DNA of 64,000 nucleotides, taken from positions 3,734,501-3,798,500 of the forward strand of contig CANXME010002591.1 of assembly GCA_948144175.1 (NCBI GenBank). Direction: 5' to 3'. This document shows positions 35,189-44,500 of the stretch, piece after piece. This stretch comes from Closterium sp. NIES-65 (lineage: Eukaryota; Streptophyta; Zygnematophyceae; Desmidiales; Closteriaceae). Every line of letters begins with the position of its first letter. Within the stretch, counting starts at the first letter, position 1. The notes beneath the pieces are model-generated. The model did no database searches, had not been told where the DNA came from, and saw only the letters and a program-made list of their open reading frames with translations. A program made the position numbers and the translations under genes.

Positions 35189-35618
35189 AAAACGACATCG
35201 AAAGCAGATTCACGTCTCGAGAGCATCGACCAGGAGGTCGCAATGCGACAGCCGGAGCAGAGTCTGGATGATGAGTTTCTGCGCATTGATGTGATCTCTG
35301 GTGCATGTGATTGATACGTAGCAGGCCACCGGATTTTAGTGTGTATACGGCGATTCAGCCTTTTTTCAGCCTTTTTCTTTTTTTCTACCAAGGTGTTAGC
35401 TTCCCCGCCCCCCTCCAGGCCGTAATTTGACTGTGCAAAAGTTCCTGATTTCCTTGGAACCATGATAATAGTAGGCGCTGAAGGCTGGAATTTCAGCCCT
35501 TATAGTTACGACTGTTGGATATGTTCACTGTAAAAATGTCTCCCCACTCTGGTTGACAGAAGAAAGCTTTCCAATGTCTCAAAACATTACTTTATACACA
35601 AGACAAATCACGTGCGTG
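35189..35618. other. Convergent intergenic spacer and 3' UTR
   Basis: Between the receptor kinase stop (35188) and the first trace of the minus-strand LRR array (about 35619). It should hold the kinase 3' UTR. No canonical AATAAA is clear. No coding or repeat feature was seen apart from the half palindrome TCTCAAAAC near 35578. Confidence 0.5.
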
Positions 35619-35670
35619 TGTGCTTACAGATGAGTGAGTGCGGAGAGATTCCCAAGGGTGGGGGGGAGTA

Positions 35671-35688
35671 TTTTGAGACGTCTCAAAA
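35671..35688. repeat. Perfect palindrome at a tandem-duplication junction
   Basis: TTTTGAGACGTCTCAAAA joins two roughly 110-bp direct copies (35576-35670 and 35681-35775), both holding the LRR exon tail and 'cacaagacaaatcacgtgcg'. Confidence 0.9.
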
Positions 35689-35845
35689 CATTACTTCATA
35701 CACAAGACAAATCACGTGCGTGTGTGCTTACAGATGAGTGAGCGCGGAGAGATTCCCAAGGGTGGGGGGGAGAGCGCCTTGCATCTGATTGTTAGACACG
35801 TCGCTAGAGATTGGAGGAGGGGAGGAGAGAGAGGGAGAGACGGGA

Positions 35846-35960
35846 AGGGAAGGGAAGGGAAGGGACGGGAAGGGACGGGACGGGACGGGACGGGACGGGA
35901 AGGGACGGGACGGGAAGGGAAGGGAAGGGAAGGGAAGGGAAGGGACGGGACGGGAAGGGA
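35846..35960. repeat. GGGAA/GGGAC pentanucleotide satellite
   Basis: About 22 units of GGGAA or GGGAC on the plus strand, so TTCCC/GTCCC on the sense strand of the minus LRR array, just upstream of the exon 35732-35803 acceptor. Confidence 0.95.
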
Positions 35961-36054
35961 GCACTTTAACACACCAGGTGGGCAGCACAGGCACGTCATG
36001 CATCAGATGTGAGAGCACCAGAGCGCCACACATCTGATTGTTAGATACGTCGCT

Positions 36055-36420
36055 GGAGATTGGAGGAGGAGGAGAGAGAGGGGGGAGATGGCGGGGAAAA
36101 GAGGAGGATGCGATGCTGGAGATGGGGGAAAAGGGGGGGAGGAGTTTTGAGACGTCTCAAAACTAGGGGGGGAGATGGTGGGGAAAAGAGGACACGTTGG
36201 TGGGGTGGAAAGGGGTGGAGGAGAGAGGAGATGGCATACGAGTCGGCCCAAAAGTAATCTCGAAACTGATTTTCAGACACGTCGCTAGAAATGGGGGGAA
36301 GGGGGGGAGAGAAGGGAAGGGAGAAAGAGGGGGAAGAGAGAGGAGGAGGGGTGAGATGGTGGGGGAACGAGGAGGACGGAGCGGAATGAGTTTTGAGGGG
36401 GAGGGGGAAGAGCGCCGCGC
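36055..36420. repeat. Purine-rich intron blocks of the minus LRR array
   Basis: GGAGGAGGAGAGAGAGGGGGGAGATG-like stretches with partial LRR exon copies between them. Pyrimidine-rich on the minus (sense) strand, as expected just before acceptors. Palindrome 36144-36163 lies between two copies of the 'ggggagatggtggggaaaagagg' segment. Confidence 0.7.
36144..36163. repeat. Perfect 20-bp palindrome
   Basis: GTTTTGAGACGTCTCAAAAC between two related 'ggggagatgg-ggggaaaa' segments in the minus LRR array. Confidence 0.9.
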
Positions 36421-36453
36421 AAGTGGTTGTTGGACCAGACACATCGCTGATGA

Positions 36454-36473
36454 CTTTTGAGTCGACTCAAAAG
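36454..36473. repeat. Perfect 20-bp palindrome at a duplication junction
   Basis: CTTTTGAGTCGACTCAAAAG between two copies of 'gcgcaagtggttgtt-gac-agacacatcgct' (about 36417-36448 and 36478-36509). Confidence 0.92.
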
Positions 36474-37434
36474 CGCTGCGCAAGTGGTTGTTAGACTAGA
36501 CACATCGCTCGTGATTGGGGGAAAGGAGAGAGGATGGGGGAAGAGGAGAAGGGAAGAGAGCACTGTAACACACTAGGTGGGCAGCACAGACACTCCTGAC
36601 AATTCATTATCACAATTCTGAAGTAGAATAAGACCATGAAATAATAGAATATGATACATATAGAATGATATAATATTTAGAATGATATGAGATAATACAT
36701 ACAGCGTGTTGAGGCTGATAAGGGCCCCCAGCTGAGAGGGTATGGGGCCTCCTAGATCGTTGCCTTGCAGGCCCCTGAAGGAGGAGGGGAGGAGAGGAGG
36801 AAAGGGATTTTAGAGGCGCCTTAAAAGCCAATTTTTTAGGCGCCTCAAAAGGAGCTCCTAAATTGTTGCCTTGCAGACCTCTGATGGTAGGAGGAGAGGA
36901 GGAAAGGGAAGGTAGGAGGTTTAGGGTGGGGGGAGGATACTGAGGGTGGGTGTAGGGTGGGGGGAGGATACTGGGGGGAGGAGACTAAGGGAGCCAGGAA
37001 GCAGATGGGCACTCAGGGGATACTTAGTGCTCCCATTCGAGAGGGTATGCAGCCTCATATAATGTTGCCCTCTTCTAGCCCACTGACGGGGAAAGGGATG
37101 AGAAGGATTGCGCTTAGTGATGATGAGAGCAAAGAGTTTTGAGGGATGATGGCAGGGTTGGGAGACTCAAAAGACCCACATGTTTATGGGGGCAGACTCA
37201 TAGGGTGACGAGAGCAGTGACTTTTAAGGCACCTCAAGAGGGATGAGAGGGGTGGGAGACTCACAGATTGATGAGAGCAGTGAGCTTGAGTCACCTCTAC
37301 GAGGGGTGGTGAGATGATGAGAGGGATGATGGGAGGGTTGGGAGACTCACAGGCGGAGGCTGATGAGAGCAGTGAGTTTTACGACACCTTAAGACGGATG
37401 ATGAAAGGGATGATGAGAGGGATGATGGAATAGG

Positions 37435-37462
37435 TCTAGTTTTGAGGCACCTCAAAACTAGA
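37435..37462. repeat. 28-bp imperfect palindrome at a duplication junction
   Basis: Arms TCTAGTTTTGAG and CTCAAAACTAGA around GCAC. It lies between duplicated segments carrying 'gactcacagg-gctgatgagagcagtg'. Confidence 0.9.
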
Positions 37463-38737
37463 CTCACAGGCTGAGCTGATGAGAGCAGTGGGTTTTGAAG
37501 CACCTTAAGAGGGATGATGAAAGGGGTGATGGGATGGGTCCAGTTTTGAGGCACCTCAAGATGGATGATGAAAGGGGTGATGGGATGGGAGGGTTGGGAG
37601 ACTCACAGGCTGATGAGGGCAGTGAGCTGTCCCAGGGAGGTCGGCAGAGAGCCCGTGAAATAGTTCCTCCCCAGCTCCCTGCACGCACAGAGGGGAGAGA
37701 GGCGAGGGGGGGTGTACATTTCTTGCAGGCTGGTGAGAGTGCAGATGGAGGCTGATGAGGGCAGTGAGCTGTCCCAGGGAGGTCGGCAGAGAGCCTGAGA
37801 AATAGTTTCTCCCCAGCTCCCTGCACGCACGGGGGTAGGCAACACAAGTAGTTATGCAAATCAACGGCAAGTGTGATCAGAGCGAGGAAGAGGGACGGAC
37901 ACACACACACAAACAAGAACTGATGGAAGCCCGACAAAAGCAAGCCGATGCCTGCACAAAGTCACCGGCTATGCTGTTGCCATTCTTGATGCTGCCAACC
38001 GTGCTGCTGCGATGCGAACAGCGCTGCTAGCAGATAGCCTTAAAATCTGTGGGTAGTGACAGATTTTGAGGCACCTTGAAATGGCAAGCAACCGTGCTGT
38101 TGCCAACGACACTGGGATAGAATTACTTCCAAGCTTGGGTGCTTATACGTGTGTCAAGCTCGTGGAAATCACTTTTGGGAATTCTCACAAGCAACCGTGC
38201 TGTTGCCAACGACACTGGGATAGATTCACTTTCAATTGGGTGCTTACACACGAGTGAGGCTCGTGAGATTGCCGAGAGTGGACGGTAAGTTGCCAGAGAA
38301 GCGGTTGTTGATCATGTTGCTGTGGGGATGTGTGGAATGGGATGGGACGGGGTGGAATGTGGTAGGATGAGTGGATGAAGTGGGATAGAATGGGAGGAGA
38401 TGTGATGGAATGGGAAGGGCTTGAAAAAGTTTGAGTGGGGTGGGGTGGGTTGTTGGGATCGAGCTGTTGCTGTGGATGGGATGCTTGTACAACGGTTGCA
38501 CATGGTTGCGCATGGTTGAACGTGGTAACATGTGGTCGCATGCGGTTGCACATGGTTACATGCGCAGTTACATGTGATTGCAAAGAGGGAAGTCATACCT
38601 AACAGCATCCCACCCATCCCATCCCACCCACCACATCCCCCGAGAAAATTGTCATGCCATGGCATTTCGTTTCGAGACGATAAAAAAAACTCAAGGCAAC
38701 AAGGCAACCTAGCCAAACGCACAGCATTCCATCTGTA

Positions 38738-39483
38738 GGCCGCTGAGGGAGCTGGCAGAGACGGACAGGGGGCAAGTGATGCACGTACAGAATATGAAGG
38801 CCGCTGAGGGAGCTGGCAGAGACGGACAGGGGGCAAGTGATGCACGTACAGCATATGAAGGCCGCTGAGGGAGCCGGCAGAGACGGACAGGGGGCAAGTG
38901 ATGCACGTACAGCATATGAAGGCCGCTGAGGGAGCCGGCAGAGATGGACAGGGGGCAAGTGATGCACGTACAGCATATGAAGGCCGCTGAGGGAGCTGGC
39001 AGAGACGGACAGGGGGCAAGTGACTGCATGCACGTACAGCATCTGAAGGCCGCTGAGGGAGCTGGCAGAGACGGACAGGGGGCAAGTGACTGCATGCACG
39101 TACAGCATCTGAAGGCCGCTGAGGGAGCTGGCAGAGACGGACAGGGGGCAAGTGACTGCATGCACGTACAGCATCTGAAGGCCGCTGAGAGCGCTGGCAG
39201 AGACGGACAGGGGGCAAGTGATGCACGTACAGCATATGAAGGCCGCTGAGGGATTGGCAGAGACGGACAGGGGGCAAGTGACTACATGCACGTACAACAT
39301 CTGAAGGCCGCTGAGAGCGCTGGCAGAGACGGACAGGGGGCAAGTGATGCACGCACAGCATATGAAGGCCGCTGAGGGAGCTGGCAGAGACGGACAGGGG
39401 GCAAGTGACTGCATGCACGTACAGCATCTGAAGGCCGCTGAGAGCGCTGGCAGAGAGCGGCAGGGAGCCCGTGAGAGAATTGT
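38738..39483 (-). repeat. 61-67-bp tandem array of LRR exon tails with splice donors
   Basis: At least eleven units with GGCCGCTGAG at 38738, 38799, 38860, 38921, 38982, then about 39048 onward. On the minus strand each unit is the last ~35 nt of the exon 39423-39494 (LSGLQML) plus its donor GTACGTGC and some intron. Units come in two lengths, differing by the CTGCA insert. A 540-codon ORF across this is an artefact of the repeat. Confidence 0.93.
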
Positions 39484-39651
39484 CCGAGACATCCCTGCTT
39501 GCAATGGGAGGGGATGGGGTGGGAAGAGAAAGAGGGGCGGAGGATGAGGTTTGAGTGATTCTGAGCTGAGGGCGCCTGCCGAGAGAGGAAGAGAGCCCGT
39601 GAGAGAATTGTCTGAGACATCTCTGCTTGCAATGGGAGAGGCAGCGAAGCT

Positions 39652-39810
39652 TTCCATGAGCGAATCTTCCCATGAGCGAATCTTCCCATGAGCGAAACTT
39701 CCCATGAGCGAATATTCCCATGGTTGAATCTTCCCATGAGTGAATCTTTCCATGAGTGAATCGGCCCATAAGTGAATCTTCCCATGAGTGAATCGGCCCA
39801 TGAGTGTTGA
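39652..39810. repeat. 15-bp repeat 'ccatgagcgaatctt'
   Basis: About ten units, CCATGAG(C/T)GAATCTTC with variants (CGGCCCATAAG), in an intron of the minus LRR array. Confidence 0.9.
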
Positions 39811-39870
39811 GGGGGAGCAAGGGAAGAGAGAAGGTGTACATCATTTGGAGGCTGTGAGGGTGTAGATGTG

Positions 39871-39900
39871 AGCGATTTTTGAGAATTCTAAAAAATCGCT
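39871..39900. repeat. 30-bp near-perfect palindrome
   Basis: Arms AGCGATTTTTGAG and CTAAAAAATCGCT around AATT-type centre. It is followed by another copy of 'ggtgagggtgtagatg'. Confidence 0.9.
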
Positions 39901-39917
39901 GGTGAGGGTGTAGATGG

Positions 39918-39937
39918 GTTTTGAGGCGCCTCAAAAC
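39918..39937. repeat. Perfect 20-bp palindrome
   Basis: GTTTTGAGGCGCCTCAAAAC, again between two copies of 'ggctg(gtg)agggtgtagatg'. Confidence 0.92.
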
Positions 39938-40667
39938 TTGGAGGCTGGTGAGGGTGTAGATGGAGGTGGGATGGGAAGTGTCCCGCTGAAGTTGCTATTT
40001 TGGGGCGCCTAAATGAAAATAAACCTCAATGCCAGAGGAGACGAGGAGAGAGAGAGTCGTACATCATTTGGAGGCAGGTGAGGGTGTAGATGGAAGAGGG
40101 AAGAGGCTTACGGTTGACTCAAAAAGTGAGAGGGAGCGAGAGGAGAGAGAAGACGTACATCATTTGGAGGCTGGTGAGGGTGTAGATGGAAGAGGGAAGC
40201 TGTTTCCAGGTTACATCTTCAGCCTTGGTTCAGGTAATACGAGCAGGGTGCAGACTCAGGACCAGACCGGGACGCTGCAGCAAACACCTGACCAAGCGGG
40301 TAGACCGCCACGAAACAGAGCCGGAACCAAGGCTGAAGATGTAACCCTGTGACGACCGCTGCGTAGCCTGGTCGTCAGCCCAAGAAGCGTCTGCGTGACC
40401 TGTGAGGACCATAGAACGTCGCCCTCCAAGCACTAGCCCCATGCCCGACGTACTGCACAAGTAGTGCAACACCATTTTTGCTGCAGCCATGAGCTCTGGT
40501 CAGTGTCTCCCAGGAGCAACATAGCGTGCCAAGATGCTAAGAGGGTATGCAAGGTCAGGTCGTGTGCAGGTCATCAGGTACATGAGGCAGCCAAGAAGCT
40601 CTGGGTACGGGCCACTCGGCTCTACGGACTCATCCGAAGGCAGAGCTGAGAGCGAGTGGCGAGTAGA

Positions 40668-41496
40668 TGTTGGTGCAATCCTATGGTTTGCACTCGGCTT
40701 GTTGTCCGTGTGCATGCATGTGTGTGTGTATGGAATGGTATGAGGGCATGGGATAATACATATTTCATGCTTATAATTGTGTGTGAATGTTGAGTCATGA
40801 TGTCGAGTGTGTGTGTAGAGTCAATAGCGAGTTATCGCTAGACGCGTGTTACGCGGTCGTTTGTGTCTCGCGCGCGGTTTCTATTTTGTCGTGCGCGGTT
40901 TCTATTTTGTCCTGTGTCGAACGTTCGGTGTGTCGCAGGTGTGTGCAGCAGACCCATCAAGAACTCAAGGATGAGTCTGTGATGAAGAGCCCAAGCCTTG
41001 GCGTCAAGCCTCAAGTGATTTCGAAGCTCGCCAAAAGGGTACACCTCAAGATATTGAAGATAGTTACATTACTTTGTGTAGTGTAACATTTCACTTGGTG
41101 TAGGCCCTAGTGAAGGGTAGTTTCGAGACCCTTCGTGGTTGGGGACAGTGTGGCACTGTTCCACATCACTGTACCTCGGCTCTTGGGGTTTGTAGGAGCT
41201 GGGAGTCATTCCCAACTCGTAACTCTCCCTAACTCTTCCTATCTTGTGTTCTAAGACTATAGTGGCTGCCATAGTGCCGTTCGTTCAAACCAACACTGTG
41301 TCGTCAATACTTGATCAAATCGTGCGATCTAAATTGCCTAGTGTAGGCGACAATACGACGCTCCAGATCCAAGTTGAATCAAGTCATTTGAAGCTGTGAC
41401 GAGAACGCTATGAACGTTTGAAGCCGCTGTGCAGAAATCCGACTATACACTCTATCTTTCGTTTTAGGCACATTGGAGCCTACTGTGACTATAACA
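40668..41496 (+). repeat. 5' LTR of E3
   Basis: 829 bp, TGTTGGTGCAATCC to CTATAACA. It contains a doubled GCGCGGTTTCTATTTTGTC (about 40873-40911), possibly a promoter element. Transcription start not determined. Confidence 0.96.
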
Positions 41497-41530
41497 AGTG
41501 GTATCAGAGCCCCTTGGAGCAGTTTCGACA

Positions 41531-44500
41531 ATGGCTGGACCTGAGGAAAGGGGTGGCAGAGGTGCTGGTGGCAGAGGAGAAGCCCAAGCTCAAGGCCAAC
41601 CCCGTGATTCAACCATGGCGCCCGTGCAACCAAGTGTTGGCCCATCTAGGGATGAGCCTAGAGTATTTGGCCTTGACAAGTTCAATGGTGACAACTTTGC
41701 TGAGTGGTCCTTCAGAATGGAGAACATATTTGACCACTATGACCTGCTGGAGGTGATGGAAGGAACGGAGAAGCGTCCCGAGAACGACCCGGAGAAGAGC
41801 CCGTGGGTGCGGAAGAGCGCACAAGGCTACCTCCTACTTGGGCACGCGTTGGGGAGCAGCCAAATCCGTCACATCAAGCCTTTCCAGCGTGAACCAGAGA
41901 AGGGACCAAAAGCATGGGCTGCTCTCAAGGGTGTACACGCTCCTGCAACAGCGGCGGTAGCTGTGGTGTTGGAACGGCAAATGGCGACGTTACGAATTGA
42001 AGAGGATGAAGCGGTTGAAGAAGGGGTGCAGAAATTCTTCGACTTGTTGACGCGTCTTGAGGGAGCGGATTTGAACTATAGTGAGCTCCAAAAGAAGACC
42101 AAGTTGCTGGCCCTACTCCCCGAATCATGGTCCTCGCTCATCATCAACCTGAATCGCGACTTGCCCCGCCTCTCGCTCGAAGACGTGAAGCGGGCTATCC
42201 TTCAAGAGGATTTCCGCCGCCGTGAGTTGGCGAGTGCGGATGGCGCTGGGGCAGCGAGCATCGGCCGTGGATATGGTCGAGGAAGAGGCAAAGGACGAGG
42301 GGGAGGAAGGTTTGGTGGCAGCAACTTCGGCGGAGGCCGCGGGAGTGGCGGTTACGGCAGCGACGACAAGAGCTACAGACGCGGTCGCGGCCGATTCGAC
42401 GGCGAGTGTCACTATTGCCACAAGAGCGGACACATGTGGCGCGACTGCTACAAACTCCCTGATGGTTGGACCCCTGCTCAAGGCCAAGAGGGTAGAGGAG
42501 CAGGAGGAGGGGGAGGACGAGGTCGTGGAGGCCGTGGCGGTCGCGGTGGCGGAGCTGCAAACATGAAGAGCGGAGACAACGACAAGGACCCGAGCGACGA
42601 TCGATACCCGGGTCTATTCTACTTCGTGTCGACGCAAGCACCGGCTGGTCCAGAGAAGGATGAAGGCTTTGAGGAGCCAGCAGCTGTGGGGAAGGTGACC
42701 CTACACCCCCTGGACTACTGGGTGATTGATAGTGGCGCTACCTATAGCATGACACCTCGCCCGGACTTGCTCACCGAACTCGAGCCGTCACCGGTGAAGC
42801 ATGTCACATCGGCTTTGGGGCAGCGAGCTGAGGTGAAAGGCATGGGGAAGGCCATGTTCAAGGGTGCTGATGGGAAGATGGTGGGCCTCAAGAACGTGCT
42901 TTGGGTGCCCAGCCTTGCTGCAAACCTGATTTCCGTGCGGCGGTTGGCAAAGGCCGGCATGGACACGAACTCGAAGGGAGCCAAGACCTACACCGCAAGG
43001 CTTGGCGATCGAATTCTCTGGGACCTTCATGAGGACAAGGATGTCTACAACGAGATGTGGCAGATCCCAGTGGTCCCTATGCCTAAGGAGAGGCAAGTGG
43101 CAGCAAGCATCAGCACCAAGGATGGAGCGGTCGGTAGCGACGATGGTGCGAACGGTCGCGCTAAGGAGAATGAGCTCAAGAAGAGAAAACCTGGAGGGAC
43201 CAGCAAGTTCAGTGAACCTAAGGAGAGTGGTGCAGCAGCCAAGGAGCAGCAAAAGGGTGAGGAGAACCCCGAGGCAGCAGCGGAGGAGGACTACGGAGAG
43301 AGTATGTGGGGCGCTATTGCGAGCGCGGCATTCTCCAATCCAACTTTGGCTACGGGGGAGTGTGATTGGCTCACCTTGCATCGGCGCATGGGGCATGTGG
43401 CCCTGCCCATCTTGCAGCAGCTAGTGAAGAATGAGATGGTTGCTGGCATACGTGTGAAGGGGGAGCCCGATGAGGTACTTGGCTGCCCGACGTGCATGCA
43501 AGCCAAGTTCACCCGTTTCCCATTCTCTAGTTCGGAGGCAACGGCTAAGGCACCACTTGATGAGGTGGTGATGGACGTGGTGGGCCCCCTGAAGCTTGGA
43601 GCTGCTGGAGCTGAGTACTTCCTCACTATTGTGGACGTCTACACCCGTATGACTTGGGTGTACGTGCTGGCCAGGAAGAGCGACGTGGCTGAAACGTTGA
43701 AGACGGATTGGTTCCCGATGGTGGAGCGGCAACAAGACCGTCTAGTCAAGTCAATCCGCACCGATCGAGGGGGAGAGTTCCTGAGCAAGGAGTTTGGGTT
43801 GTGGCTGAAGAAGAATGGTATTCGGCACTCCCTCACCATGCCATACTCCCCTGCAATGAACGGCATCGCCGAGCGAGCGAACCGCACAATCACGGAGGCG
43901 GCACGCGGGTTGCTCATTGAAGCCGGGCTACCCGACTATTTCTGGCCTGATGCGGTGCGGAGTGCGTGTGTGGCCAAGAACAGAGCCTTGACTCATGTGG
44001 GAGCAGACAAATGGGTGCCCTATGTGGAGTGGCTAGGAAGGAAGCCAAAGGTGGATATGCTTCGGGTGTTTGGGTGCATGTGCATGGCGCTCGTGCCTAA
44101 GCATCTTCGGCACAACAAGCTTGGTGCCAAGGCGGTGTGGGCCGTGCACTTGGGCATGGCTCAAAACAGCAAGGGATGGCTTCTTTGGGACCCATTCACC
44201 AAGAAGTTCTTGGTGAGCAGGGACTGCAAGTTCATGGAGAACTTCATGTACAAGGATTGGAAGGCGGAGAATGAGGCGAAGATAGGCGTGCGGTTTGGGG
44301 AGGTGAAGAGTTCCGGTTTAGAGCATGTGGAGCTGCCTTTGGAGCTGAGCAGCGACAGCACTACCACAAGGGAATCTTCCCTTGTGAATGGGGGAGAGGA
44401 GGCCAATGATGCAGAGGAAGAAGAGGAGGAGGTGCAGCAAGTGAGCGAGCGTGCACCGTCACTCCCTTCCCGCACTACGAGTGCTCCACGGATTCGAGCC

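Larger units (their letters stand above)
35732..40200 (-). pseudogene. LRR exon array of a second receptor-like gene, decayed
   Basis: Minus-strand LRR exons of the same 72-nt phase-2 design: 39423-39494 (DVSDNSLTGSLP), 38248-38319 (NMINNRFSGNLPSTLG), 37607-37678 (ELGRNYFTGSLPTSLG), 36703-36774 (GLQGNDLGGPIPSQLG) and 35732-35803 (DVSNNQMQGALPPTLG), each with acceptor and donor. Many partial copies lie between them (about 35619-35665, 36003-36052, 36240-36284, 36405-36446, 36475-36515, 37749-37820, 38100-38170, 39590-39622, 39850-40200). No membrane helix, kinase or stop-bearing last exon lies downstream, so it is probably a decayed LRR receptor gene or an inverted partial copy. It converges on the intact-looking kinase gene. 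A working LRR-only protein cannot be excluded without transcripts. Confidence 0.65.

Noticed and set aside
38312-39934. 540-codon minus-strand ORF
   Set aside because: It runs through the 61-67-bp tandem array and several splice sites. Open frame and repeats come from the array, and real coding parts are the 72-nt LRR exons.
40787-41086. Identical-looking 99-codon ORFs at 40787-41086 and 46461-46760, a possible conserved small gene
   Set aside because: Both lie in the two LTRs of E3, so the similarity follows from LTR identity, not from selection on a protein.
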